Shown here one piece after another: positions 32,981 through 46,600 of a stretch of 64,000 bases of DNA (the stretch's first letter is position 1; each line of letters starts with the position of its first letter). A program made the position numbers and the translations under genes. A model generated the notes under the pieces. That model had not been told where the DNA came from. It saw only the letters and a program-made list of their open reading frames with translations, and made no database searches. Source of the stretch: Protonemura montana (lineage: Eukaryota; Arthropoda; Insecta; Plecoptera; Nemouridae); contig OX387606.1 in the NCBI GenBank assembly GCA_947568835.1, positions 1,674,001 through 1,738,000 of the forward strand, written 5' to 3'.

Positions 32981-35682
32981 CCAACCAATGAAATCAAGTG
33001 AGATCAAAGCAACCAGCTTTTATAACTCTTTCCATAATTTTAAGTAGGTTCATTTGCTGAAAAATCAATTTCCGTAAACACATTTGATGCTTTCAGTCAA
33101 AATGCATATAGCTGTGATGCTGTAAATGTATGCCTACCAATTGATGGATTGGTACATATTTTACAATCCAGTAAAAGACATACACGTGATATGGAGAACC
33201 ATGTCATGAGTTTAAGGTGTATGCAGCAGCCAGCAAAGAAATTCTTGTAAATATGTTAAAAATGGAATCAAATCTAAACATTTTAAAATCGTAACAAAAT
33301 TGTATCATACAGATCTGTTGAGTATTAAACATCGTATTTAGTTTCTGCGATTTCGGACAAGTACATGATCTCTTCTTTGGAGGTCCTCCCAGAGCGGCAC
33401 CGGCCGTTTGTTACTTTTAGGTGAGAGATGGTATTGAAGTTGCACTGTGAACGTATAGTTGCCCGCAACTCGCCACGGACGAAATTAATAGCGTTTCTGT
33501 CCAATGGTTTCAAAAAAAAAAGGTCTGCCGACATGAAATTGATTCTGTGCTGGCCGTGGCCCATAAAACCATGGCCCAGCGCCGAGCGCGCTAGAAGACA
33601 TTCCATTAGGACATCCGCCATCTTGGATTTCCTTGCCAGCTTTATCGGCCAATGATGGCGAGGCACCGCCTTGTAGATCCGGCGATCAGAGAGATTAGGA
33701 TCTACTGTGGCAGGATTTATTCAACCGTTTCAGTCGAACATGTGAACGTAGTTGAAATTGTTTATCCACGGGGTGAAAGATCGGGTGGGTGGGGGGGGGG
33801 GGGGGGGGGGGGGGGGACATGGCTGGTCATGGATTTCAAAGTATTCTTCATTTCGTTATTGGAAGTTGGGACATTGTACAATTATCTGGGCAAAGTATGG
33901 AATGAACATTTTGAACATCAAACAACTTGGCTGGCTGAATGAAATGTGTCTTGAAATTGGTAGACTTACTTGAAATAAATTAAACAAACAACGAACCAAA
34001 ATTAAAAGAAAAAGATGGACATAGGATGTCGCTTTGCTATTCTCTCTCCAATTTTGAGGAATTTTTTGTTTGTTTCCTCTCGCAGAATCAAGGTCTATCT
34101 CATAAAATTGCAGCTGGTGACATTTCAAAAGGCAAACTGTCTTGAAAATATGGTCACACTTTGTATTAAAAGTGAAATACATAAGCCGGAAATTATCCGT
34201 GTTGCTTGCATCGAAATAAATTGCAATATAATGATAGTCTACCAACTTGTACATAGTCCCTTGAACCATTTCCCTGGAGTACCTTCAAGCTTTCAGACGC
34301 ATTTCTTTCATTACATGTGCTCCTATTTTTCTCACCCCTGCACATCAAGCCACGCGATCGAATCGATCGAATCGTCATGGAGAATTTTTCACGGAAATTT
34401 TTTCAGCCAGGAAAATGAGTTATTAAGGCGCCATATTTACGAGATCTCTCCTTCCATTACGGTAAGCTGTAAGTAAAATGCGTGGGCACAATATATTTCC
34501 CTCTGAAGCAATGCAATTACGTTTAAATAATATACAATTACTTTTATATTTAAAGTAGAGTTGCAAAGATTATCTTCCCTCATTAATATGAGCTCTGGCA
34601 GATGCACCTTCATTTTATAAACACTATTTCACGGATATATAGTTGAACTACAAATACTTTAATACTCTGGTCAGATGGTCTGTTAAACTAACGTTAAACC
34701 ACAGGTTAAACTTATGGCAGGTACTTCTGTCGCAAGACCATCTTACTGTTATTATCTCCTATGTGCATGCTATATGCTTATGTACCATCTTACTGTTTTA
34801 TGTGCACTTATTTTAAGCAATGCTTGTAATTCTGGAACTTTTCAAGTATACATCGGTTTCGTGGTCGAGTAAGTAATAAAAAAAAGAAGCCGAACTATCA
34901 GAGCAATTGTTTGAAACTTTTCCAGGCGTAACGGAGTTATAATTGGACAAGGAATCTTGAATGACAGTAACAACATGTCTCCTACAATATTAGTGAGTAT
35001 TTGTGTGTTTCTCACAGTGGTTTACTTTGGAAAACAATGCATATTGGTGGTAATTGGGCGTGGGAAAATATGAGAGTCTTCAAAATGATCATACACTTGT
35101 TTTATTTGCAAAACGTACGACGGATTTTGCTGTAAATCCAGCACGTGGTCCACGTTGAGAAAGCTTAAAGCACTCTGAGAATATCATGCGCGCTCGTTGG
35201 TCATATCTGCATGGGCAGACATACCCAAGTTTTGGGTAAGTTTTTGGGAAGATTTCGCTTCGCTCGATTTGATTGTGGCCACGCCCCAGCCTAAGTCTTA
35301 CCCTTTCGTACCTTCCACAAAGATTGCGACACAGTTGAGGAAAGGGGGCTGAATTACGTACGTTGTGAAAAGTAAGAAAATTTGCTAGGAAAAGCTTTAA
35401 TTTTCTTTATTTTTAGCCAAGATTCGACAAAAGAGTTGAACACAAACCAATTCACGGCTGACTTAGTTCATCTGTTAGCAGAACAGATTGAAAGCACGTG
35501 TCAAGATCAGAACTGAAATATCTTACGTCTTAACACTCGACAAAACCATTCCGCGACAAAGTAATCCCTCGACTCGCATAAAACCCTGCCATCCATTTAG
35601 CCAGATTCACAATCCAGTTTCAAAACGAGTGTCGCGGCAATGAGCACAACATGCTCGTATTTCATCCCCCACCTACAAGCAA
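32981..35682. other. Non-coding stretch with a poly-G tract
   Basis: No gene is recognised. A G run spans 33791-33816. The plus frame 33428-33655 and the minus frame 33856-34269 show no domain. CCGCCATCTTGGAT near 33615 is a YY1-like motif. Confidence 0.4.
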
Positions 35683-35704
35683 CCCCCCCCCCCCCCCCCC
35701 CCCC
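35683..35704. repeat. Poly-C tract
   Basis: Uninterrupted C run. A second lies at 35820-35835. Both create spurious Gly-rich frames on the minus strand. Confidence 0.92.
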
Positions 35705-35835
35705 ACTCCCAACCCTCCAGACCGACGCCACGGCCGACGTCGTCCCAGGGGCGTCGTGGCGCTAACTGCTCGGTGCTGATTCACAAGACAAATGCGCGCT
35801 CCCCGTCCGGCAATCGCCTCCCCCCCCCCCCCCCC

Positions 35836-38800
35836 TCCCTGTTCACACACAAAGCAAGCTGGGCGATTACGCGGGCGAGCGGTGAGATCGGGTGAGAGCG
35901 GTGAGATTGTGTAGCGCCCTGTTCTGATGGATTAGCGCCCAAAGAGAGCCGCCATGGACAGCCTTGATAGCCGCGCATGGCAGACGCCCATTTTGCCGAG
36001 ATGATTGCAAAGGCAGGGAACACATGACGTTTTATTGCAGTGGTATTTACCAATTTATTGGTGTACACTTGTTTTGAGATACCTGTTGAGATGGTTGGTG
36101 TATTGTCCATTTGAAAATGTTTCATTTTTCCCGGAAGTGCTAGGTGAATATTTCATTGTTGTATTCTCGAATTCCTTCTGCACGATAATACGTTATTCGC
36201 CGCCAAATGCAGTCAAATTGCGAGTTACTAAAGAATCGACAAGAAAGTTTGATATTTACAAACATTCCAGCCGCTAAAGGGAGTCATCAACACCCTTTCT
36301 AGCTTTTGGGAAATTAGAGGACACGCTGTAATTATCAAGTGTGCACACCCAAAAATATATGATTTTAATTATAAAGACTAATTTACTACTGTCTTTGTTT
36401 AAATCACGGTTTCTTGCGGGAAAATCGAGAGAGTTTATACGTTGTTCGGCATATTGAAACATCGCTCATAAAAAGTAGGGCAGATATTTTGCAAGCCCTA
36501 CTAATCCTTACAAGTGAATGTTGACAAGAAGTATGTTACACTCTGAGATGACATTATGGTGTATTGTTTACCTCCCAGTCCTATTCGATAAAATGGTTCA
36601 TCTTCGAGGATCCACGCTGAGCCTCTTCTGGTCGACCACTGAAACATACTCGGTTGTGGCATTCGATTGACCGTTACTCTTTCAACGAAATTCTCTGCCA
36701 AACATGTTTCTATATAAGATCTGCTCCAATTTTGATGCCAATCAACGATCGACTTCGCAACTCAACATGCTTTGGACACGGTTTGATAGGCAATTTCCAT
36801 CCTTGGATGAGGTCTCTAATGACCAAAGATGACACCGCACAACTCCACGTTTGAAACAAGGCGTGGATCAATCATACAGTTATAACGGTCCATCCCATTG
36901 CTAGCCGAGGACAAACCTTACTCTGTGTAGTACACATAATATTGTAATGTGGGTGATTACAATATGTCTAGACATAGAGAGAACTGATAGTTACATTTAT
37001 TTCACCCCGCCACTACGAGGTTCTAGTAACAGATAATGCAAACTGTAATTACCGGCATAGAAGTGGTATTAACGCATCATTACCTGCATAGCGATCGCAC
37101 TTCGGTCATCCGCTGTTTCGATCCATGCCGCGATACCGTGGTACATGGATATCACGCATGTTGATGTACGTGATATGGGAGATGCTCCCACAGCATGGAT
37201 TGCGTGTTGTTCGTCCACACAACAGCATATATCTGTTCTGGGATGGTGGCTTTTTGCATGCAGCCTGCTCGTTGTGGTAATACCCTAATTAATATCTAAA
37301 CTAAATTAAAAGCATCAATTAAAATGGCCGATGATACACGTAACACAGGCTTATTGCAGCTTTACCTAATCCAATGTTAGTTTTAAGGGTTTGGCTTTGC
37401 CATTCTTACTGGTGACACGTCCTGTAGGCTGGCAGCTGTAGGGACGAGGAAACAGTTTTGCAACATTTCTGGTTCATGGTCATGAGATGGATAATTGATG
37501 CCAATAAGCTACCAATATGTGATGTAAGAAATAGGCGTTAAGAGAGGTATTCTTCTTTAACTGAAGATGTTTCCTCTGCTTCTAATTGGTCTCCTAACTG
37601 GCTATTCCCAAGGTGGCTATTCCGTTTTGATCAATATTGTAGATTGCATTCAAGTTTTTCTTTAGTTCTAGATGATTAAGACGGCCGTGGACAGGTATAC
37701 AATTGTTTTTATTGAGCAGGTCTTGTGTAATCATACTCATGCACGTGTGTACTTTTCAAAATCACTTCTGCACATTCAACGAATCAGGTGGCGGGAAGAC
37801 ACAAAGGATCAGAAAAGAAAAACGCTAGGTTTGTTTAGCTTAACTATTGAATATACTATTTATTAATCATTAAATATCCGATGCATCTTATAATATAATA
37901 ATATAATAACTGTTATGTACAAGTTACACAAAATCACACGTTTTACTAAGCAGAAAATAACGATTCGTTTACAGTTCCTTGGGATTCTTGAAAGCTACGT
38001 GACGCATTCAATTACTTTCAATGCAATCTTCATTATAGCTTCATGAAACGTGAAAAACAATTTGCTAGACAATTAGATGATCACACAATCTTCATTTCAT
38101 AATCAATCGAACACAGATCCAAATTGCTATACGCTTGCTGCTACAAAGGCAAGGCACTCGTTCTGGAAACAAACTGGCAATCAGCCTATGCCCAGTTTAT
38201 GCCCAGTTTATGCCCAATGTGACCCAATTTCGCCCACTGGGGCACACTTACTGGCTAGCTAGCAAGATGCAATCAAAATCTTGTCCGTACCAATCGCATG
38301 ATACAAGGCTACAAGTGAGTTGGTCGATTTGATGTCAAAGACAACGCACATGCTTGGGTGAAATTAGATTGTTTTTTGGGGTTCAGAATTGTAATAATAG
38401 TCGGTAGATAAATAAATAATACTATCAGGTATATCGATCCCGAATCAGACCACCAGTCGAGCTGTATTTCAATATGGGTTTTACATTCTGGTTACATCCA
38501 TGCAGAAGAATGAACTAAATTGTAAAATGATTGTATAATCACATCTTTGACGTTTGATTGACACGGGTCGCGTCTCACAAAAATAACGGCGTCTTATGCA
38601 TACTTGCTAAATTAACTTATAGTATTTACAAATGTTCAATTAGATGCAAACACCCCACGCAGTAAATTGAAGTACATTTTTATTTGTAAAAGCTTTGTTT
38701 GCCAGATAGTTTCAACACAGACATGATCTACGATTATTTCTCTTTGTAAAAACTATTCCCTATTTTGTTGAAATTTGCCGTTCCATCCGTTATTGTCATG

Positions 38801-39655
38801 CCAACCAACGCAAGGATTTCCAGGACACCATCGATTGTCTGCTATGTCGACTCTGCGCATGACTTGAAGAGTCCTCGTCGAAGGGAGGTTAGGGAAAACG
38901 GGGGTGATTTAAAAGTAAACGAGGGAATTCTATGAAGATTCAGTGGGTGCTGGCAGAGATCACAAACTCGCTGAATAATAATTAGAAGAAAGGAACAAAC
39001 ATCATGGCGTGGCAGAGCAAAAATCGAAATCAGTTTTCTCAACTGTTCACAATTAATTGTCACGTGAAGAAAATTACTTTTCTTAGCTCCCGACAGTAAG
39101 AAAATAACAGGCAGTTAACGATCTGTTAGTGACATCAAGAAACTGCAGCGAGGGGGGAGGGAATATTTATACTAATTAACTGTACAAGATGTACATATTT
39201 ACAATTTAACACATTCTTGAACCGCGCAAGTCGCCGTGGCCAATGCTACAAAGAGGAACATCTCAGTGCTTTTTCTTTACAAAATGCTAGGCACACATTT
39301 CGTAACAATTTTTAAAGTAAAAAATTACTGATTTTTAGTAAGTTTTGTCTTGGCATAGAATGAGATACCGGTGAACTCGCTCGCACATCCCACACTTTGT
39401 CACACTTGCTTAATTAAAGCGTCCCGGCAAGAGTCTTCCACGTCCCGTCCCGTCAGCGCTCTAGTCCCTGACCCTCGCTCAACCCACAACGAGAACAGAC
39501 GCTGACTTGAGATTACCCTCCTCGCGGTTCCGACGCGCTCCTGCACGCAAGTCCTGCAGGATCGGTCTCGCCGGTGCCGTTCAGAGCAGCAGCGAGTCTT
39601 GCGCGGTGTTAGCCCCAGGTTCGCCGTACCAGTGCGTGGTGCTAGGGTCGTCATG
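35836..39655. other. Region downstream of caudal, including its probable 3' UTR
   Basis: No gene or transposon is recognised. TTTATT (AATAAA on minus) near 38677 is a candidate caudal polyadenylation signal, about 1 kb past the stop. Two tandem TTTATGCCCA words at 38195-38214 match Caudal-type sites. Confidence 0.4.
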
Positions 39656-39966
39656 TCACAATCCTGACGAGGCTAGTGGGGTGCCGGTACCCCCCACCGC
39701 GCCCCCGTGCAGATGCTGGAAATGCTGCACGGCGTCCATCTTCTCTTTGTGGATCAGCTCCTCTCGTTTCTTGACCTGTTTGCGCTCCTTGGCGCGGCGA
39801 TTCTGGAACCAGATCTTCACTTGGCGCTCCGACAGACCCAGGTTCGACGCGAGCTCGGCTTTCCGTCGGATCGTGATGTAACGAGAGTAATGGAACTCCT
39901 TCTCAAGCTCCAGGCGCTGGTGGTCGCTGTAGACCACGCGGTATTTGTCTTTCGTTCTCGTCTTGC
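39656..39966 (-). CDS. cad: caudal, exon 2: homeodomain and C-terminus
   Basis: Encodes the homeodomain of Caudal/CDX, a sequence-specific transcription factor for posterior patterning and gut in arthropods. The exon starts at 39966 after the acceptor TTTCCAG and completes a split Gly codon. It runs [20 protein letters not shown], then [16 protein letters not shown], then [20 protein letters not shown]. Helix 3 has the invariant Trp48, Phe49, Asn51 and Arg53, with Gln50. The [12 protein letters not shown] arm and RYITIRRK are diagnostic of the Caudal family. A short C-terminal tail ([20 protein letters not shown]) ends in TGA at 39656. Joined to exon 1, the protein is about 243 residues. A longer isoform with further exons below 39656 cannot be excluded. 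Confidence 0.95.
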
Positions 39967-40269
39967 CTGGAAAGTGACAAAACAAAATCTTAGCTGGAGT
40001 TCTCGCCTGAAAAATCGCATGTTTAGAAATTTTGGTCACGTCGTTCATAATTTCTAGAATCTAGAGTATTATATTTTATTTGTTGCACGGTAAACCCATG
40101 ATATCGTTGTTCAGTGTCCCCTTCCTCAACATAGACCGATGCAATTGCAATCAGAGCCATTGCTGTCCTAATTGTTAAACCCTTCAACCGAAGAGTCGCG
40201 AAAATGTTAAAACTCGAACCAAATAATTACTGCGCATCAACCAGCTAAATTTCAGATGCGATGCTCAAT

Positions 40270-40694
40270 TTTATAGTCTCCGCTTGGCCGGATGATCTGC
40301 CAATTATCTCCGGGACAAAGTTCGAGTTTTCGAGCTCACCTGACGCCCTATAAAATTCCAACTCCCATTGACCGAAAAAATGTTGAGTTATGATGCTCTC
40401 AGCCTGTTGTTCAGAGAAACCCCTCCTTGAATATCACATTGTCGCCCATACAAGGCGAGGTTCGGGCCGAACATGAAAAGGTTTGACCGGGCAAAGGCTT
40501 ATAGGTCGGTTTTATAGCCCAGTTGGCTATAAACTCGATGGCCGAGGTACCATACCACGAGACGTCCGCGCGCATAGCGGTCCAGAAGAAGGTTTGTTAC
40601 TTTGTCGTCGGCAAGGGGTGCAATCGGTTAGCTGGCCGAAAAGCGCTGTCTCTCCGGACGTGTTTACTGCCTCGAAATAATACCGCCCTATAAA
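40270..40694. promoter_or_regulatory. Cluster of five TTTATAG heptamers (possible Caudal sites)
   Basis: TTTATAG occurs at 40270-40276 and 40511-40517. Its complement CTATAAA occurs at 40348-40354, 40527-40533 and 40688-40694. All five lie within 425 bp, starting 300 bp inside the intron from the homeobox exon. CDX/Caudal proteins bind TTTAT(A/G)-type sequences (established), so an autoregulatory element is a reasonable guess. The same heptamer could act as TATA boxes. Confidence 0.4.
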
Positions 40695-43600
40695 TATTCC
40701 CTTCGGACACGTCCGTCGCTCGAAATATTCTTGAGTGACCACTAAGTGATATAGACGTCGACACGAATCTTTGTTCGGATGAAACCCGGGCTTACCCCGG
40801 ACCCTGTTGATCTGGCCAACTTCAAGCCCTAAAATTCCCGGCTTCGAAAACTCAAAATCATCCGCAATATCAAAGTATGAACTTCATGTACTCGAATGTG
40901 GAAGTACACGAGTCATATGTCACTTCGACATCAAGGAATCTAAACTAATAAAGAGCAAAGTAAAAGGAAGCTATTTATTATACAACAGGATGAATTTGTC
41001 AGCCTTTCAACGTTATTTCAATGTTGTGTTTAAATGTAAATATGAATGTTTATTCCTTCAATAAGTGCATTTTCTAATTGGTAACACAAAAGTAACACAA
41101 ATTGACGACAATGCATTTCGCAAGTGCATTTCCATCCCCTGACTGCAAACAAGAGCGCTAAGAGCCGCAGCCGGAAGTCGCAACGAGAGGACACTTCCGC
41201 CCGGAAACCTTGCATATTGATCCTACCCCCCCCCCTTTTTTTTAACTATAAACAAAATATTTCCTGCAGCAAATGTCTCTTGTGCCTTTCGGTGCCGACC
41301 ACCACGATAACAATTCGAGCACCCATATCGCCCCGCCCTCGTGATCCGAATCCGCGCCGCGGCCAATGTTGACCCTCGGCGGGCGGCCCAGGTATTGGCG
41401 GCTCTGCAACAATGGCTGCCGTTGTCAGCATCGCCCTGGTCTCAATCCCTATAGCCGTGTGACGCAAGCATGTTAACGCGCCTGCCTGCCTGGCGCGTTA
41501 TCTGCAGAGACAGAGGATGCCGCGGCGTGTGATCTCGCCGACGTTAAGCCCCATGATAGCGCTTATCAGCTCGCGGTGTTCCGATGCAAGGAGGATGCGG
41601 TGTTCCCTGGGCCGACCCGAGGACGATCCATCTAGACCTGTCATCGGGCCAGACTGCGCACCGCGGCAATCAGATAATACACCGCTTGAGAATACAATAA
41701 AGCCTTTAAACGAATTATTAGAAGGAAAACCGCAGCACGAATCTGCCAATTGTTTGAATTTAGTCATTGTTTTATTTGCGGAAGATAGAGGCTGTTCAAT
41801 GCCAGGTGGAGGGCGATATACTGAGACGTTCTTAGGCACAGAGAAAGAATAAAAATGTTTTGATTGAATAATGGACCGTTATAGCATGGTAGTGTTAAGT
41901 TTTCGATGGAGCACATAAAACGTTGTTAGTTTCCAGAGAAATGCCGGCCGCAAGACGGACGTTCCTGGCATGGGTTCATATCATATCGACAGTGGCATGG
42001 AGGCTTGTGGTGGAGGTTTGCAAGCAGCTAGCCAGCGGCAAGTGTGGAAAGCAGTGCCATGCCAAGCACGCTGTCGTGTTCCATGTTTGCCATTATTAAA
42101 TCGCCAACGAGAGATTTCACATTCCGCCGGGTCGAGCCGGATTTTAGCGCGCTCGTAATCAGTTGAAATACGTCGACCAATCCATTACCATTTGGCGCAT
42201 GTTAATAAACAGCCGAACTGTGCAACGAAAGGTCGCAAGCATCTCATGCAGTGGTTACTTTCAATTAGAGTTGTGCTCAACAACATTTCTACACTAGCGC
42301 CATTAAAATATAAGCACGCAGATTTTAAAAGGATCTCAGTGGCAGTGAAACTTATTGTAATTGTTGTAATTGTAATAATTGTATAATTGTTGTTGTAATT
42401 CAACCACCGAGAACGCAGAGCGGCTTCGGGCGCAGGTTCTAGCTAAATTATTTCCAGTTTGTCACTTCTTCTTACCACATAATAATGCGACGATTTTACG
42501 AAGTGTCTTTAGGGGCGGACAACGCAAATATTAAAAAGGGGATGATTCGCATATGTTGCGATGTGCGGTGGGAGTTGTGAGCATGGGAAAAATTCCCGTC
42601 GTCGAGATAAGGTAAATGCGTCAACGGCTTCACGCAGAAAAGATTGCAACACACTTGGCTTGCTCGAAGTACTTAGCTCACTAAGCATGGTGATTAGGCG
42701 AGGACTCTTTGCGAGTACACGCCGACGCCGCATTTCACACCTCTTTCCGCCATTGTTCTGCGAATTGTCCTCATAGGCGGTGAAAAAAACAGAACGACAC
42801 GCTATCGATACTATCACATGCTTACAAATAATGTCACGTTATTAATTTCAACGATCAATTACAGTTTTGGAAGGTCTGCCATGCTCGGCAATTGCGAAAC
42901 GATCACGGAGAATGAGAACAAGCTCACGCGATTTTCTATTCAACCCGCACAGGTGTATTAATTGTAATGCCCAGCGAACAGTCAAGCAATTAGCTCGATC
43001 AAATTTATTCAATTGAACTGCACATAGCTGTATGTGATAAATATGTATACATCTGCCACATTTTCGCAAATGCCATGGTGACTCGAATAATCTTGTTTGA
43101 GACAAATGCTTGCAGTGTAATTGTCGCAGTTGGAGTCGACTGTAATTGAGTAGTTATACACCTAATGATAATCATCCTCCAATTAGAGCAGAGAGCGCTG
43201 TGCCGGAAGGTGGACGAGTTACCAGACTAACAGTGCAATTAAGCACGGGCGCTAGAATGTCATGAGTGTCCCAGGAGCGCATCACATTACAAACATGTCG
43301 TTTAGATGATGTGGGGACAAATCCTGTATTCGACGAGCGCGGTTCACAAGCGGTTTGGGGAATATTGTCATCCTTTTGGCGATTCGAATGCGTTAGCAAT
43401 TAGTGACTTCGGGAGAGTGGCAATTGGCAAAGGGTCAATGCGATTGGAATTTTTATCGTATAGTAATGCAGACAACGTGTTGGGAACGCGTTGAGCGTCT
43501 ATTACGGTGTGAATTTAAAAGCATGGACATTTTGCTGTTTTCACTTTATCAAAGGGGATGGGAGTTCAGTCTTTGCTTAAAGAAAAATGTGCTCCTTCTC

Positions 43601-46600
43601 TCTCGCCCTCTCTGAAATGAAAACTAATGCGATAGGCCAGCATTCATGTCAAAATATAATGAAAGTGCACTGGATCGTTTCTGGAAAATCTCGTTGCGTA
43701 AAACTGGACTTGCCGCCAAATTGTTCCATCGGCCGAATCAATTTTGGCGGAATGTGCAGCGTTTTGATCGTGGCAACATCCAAACAATTAAAATGCTCGG
43801 ACTCGACACGGCATTGTTGCGTACTCGCCACGTTCCAGTACGGGTGAGAACGTCGGGCCGCTGCTCATCGTCGCTTTCTGCAGCTACGGGAGGCAATAAA
43901 ACCATTACCAGCTCACAGCGCAAAGACAATGCATCGTTCCAACAACATGGCCAACCATGAAGTGACAATAGTAGGTACCGAACAACGGCACCACGTTTTG
44001 TCCGACTCGAATGGGGATTTGGTTCTGTTTGATAGGTTTCAGGTAATCAAGTTATTCCCAAGGTAGCGAGCATTAACGATAATTAGTCTTATTATTTTCA
44101 GTTGAGTCTATTTTCCAACGCCGACTAATTAGAAACGTTTTTGTATTTTAATATCCGAGTTGTAAAAAGATGGAAAAAGAAGCAGTTTGGCATTCGGTTG
44201 GTTTTTTTCCAAGTTTGCCTACTGGCGGCATATGGTAGAAAATAAAATGTAGAACGCAGCATCATTTTGCAATTGACAGCGATTGATTGAGACGAAGCAC
44301 TTCAGGTAGAGAATGGGATTTTTATTGTTGTGACAGAACTGCACTTCACTAAGAAGTTGCAGAATCAGTTTGTCGACAGTTATTGGCACAAGACAGCCTT
44401 GCAGTCCCCATCTGCAATCTGTGCACGAGACAACAACGGGTATGAACCATTGAGGCACGGTGCAGTACTCGGAATTCAAGCGTAACAGTGGGTACATCTG
44501 TCGCATTTCCTGACCTCAAGGTAGATTTTGATTCTGACAAGCGACGCTGGCTTTTGAGATGATCATTTCACTGACAGACTGCTTGCGTTAATAGGTCGAG
44601 GTGCAGAAAGCCGCCATGCAACACGGACATGCAAATGCAGAAGTGGGTGTGAAACGGAGGTGAACTGGAGGAAGATGCAGAAGGAGTGGCATAATGTCAC
44701 GCTGTCGAAAGTGAAGTATTCAAGTTGCAACTTGAAATCCAAAGAAATGTTAATTTATTCGGAAAATATTTGATAAAAAGCGTTGTCTGCGCCACGACAG
44801 GATAATTGGAAGAAAAGAATGTATTTGAACAGCAAGTGGATCTACAACAAAGTTAACCTAATTGCTAAACATTTGAAAGCATTATGGTCCGGGTTACTTT
44901 TCCGACGGGAGGCAAGTGGTAAGTCTTCGTCCAGTCAGCACATTCTACGCTGTTCAAGACACGGTTCGAAGCAACCCTTGCCAGCCTCGAGGAGGACCGA
45001 CGAACCCCATTCCCACGGCCACGTGCTCCGTCCAGTCGCAGATATTCGCATAGCTATAACGGTAACTCAGCCGGCATAATGGCTGGCGTTTAGTTCGACG
45101 CTTTGTGTGCCAACTTTTAGCAAGCGAAAGAGAAGAGGGTCATCCGCGTGTAGTAAGCTCGTAATCTACCCCAGGAGGTCTTCTGACCGATTCCTGTCTG
45201 CGTCACCGGCTTTACAACAAAACAATCGACTGCCACCAATGTTTTTGTTTTGACATGGGACATGTCGGCCGAGCAAGCAATGCTGGTCGCCGCCGCCGCA
45301 AGGAGGGTAGGTATATACGAGTTGTGACATCTGTGTCAGTTTTCCGTGCCGACCTCCCTCCCGCCCCCTTGGGCAGCTGCCGGCAGGGATTGAGATGGAT
45401 TGCTACCAAAGTGTCGAGAGGCGGGGGTCGAGGCCACTTTTTGACAGCGTGTTATTCACTTCTTGGATGAAAACTCTGCAGGGATGTCTAGCAATCATTT
45501 TTCAAGTGTAATTAGGGGGATGTGTTAACTAAAACAAATTAAAAAAGTACGAATACCCAGTCATAAAGCGACAAGAAAGTTATCAATAGAAATCACAAAT
45601 ATTCGGGGTCCCATAAAATTTAGATTTTTTAAAATTAATTATAAGTGGTTAAATGTCTTCATCAAATGAAGGGAAACTGGTTGCAACTCTTTCAAGTTCT
45701 AATAATTGTTGGTGATACTCGTGTGCAGTAACAATTCAATAGGAAAGGGCATCGTGTTCTCGGTATGCGGTTTACCGTACAGAATAGTGTGTCGTTGAAA
45801 TCCGCAAAAATATCTCAGTGGATATCTGTATCATCAATACTGCAAGATCATCAAACTTTCTGTTGTCCATACGTAGATTATCTCAGTGCAACAATTGCAA
45901 GTTGTTACTATCCCAAGAAATACTAGAAGAAGGTAGGTATCTAACCGTGGTAGCAGGTACTTTGGTGACACCACATCAGGATTGCCTACATCGTTGAAGT
46001 TGCGTTAGGTGTTGCGTATCTTTCAGTGAGTGATTGGAGTTCGACAACATTGAACCCCAATGCGTGAGTTCTGTCAAATTAAGTGTCAACTATTTTCTCT
46101 GAATGTCTCAACAAGGCTGGAAGTGTTTGTGTTGACATCTAAGAATTAACTGCATTGACAATGGGTGGTCGGCAGCCCAGAGTGGACAACGCCGTGACAA
46201 ATGGCAATGTCCGGCAAGCGAGTCGCACGGTCGAGACAAGATAAACGTCTTCTTCGGTTCGTTGTAAGTAAGACATGAGTTTACATAAACACAAACACCT
46301 CGGTGGCGACAGTTGGCACTCCAAAGACCAGTCGCCGAGCTACAAAAACTGTTCTTTTTTTGCCAGAAATTTAGATTATTGACTTTCATCGTTATTGTGT
46401 TACCTCAACTTTTGTCAATGCAGCAACCAATGGTTGCGTGTATTTAGATTATTTTGCTTCCATGGATAATTTCGGGTGCAATTAAGCCAATGCATGATGC
46501 AATCTTGGACGACGACTAAAGAGCGACAAGTTGATAACTCTCCTCGCTGGTCGGATGTCTCTTTCTCTGAATCGGCGATGAATTGCCATGACGTTATTCC

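Noticed and set aside
33531..33655. ATGAAATTGATTC similarity to the secreted-gene first exon
   Set aside because: The similarity stops after a few codons. There is no donor at the expected place and no TATA nonamer upstream.
35662..36125. Gly-rich minus-strand frames
   Set aside because: They are produced by the poly-C tracts at 35683 and 35820.
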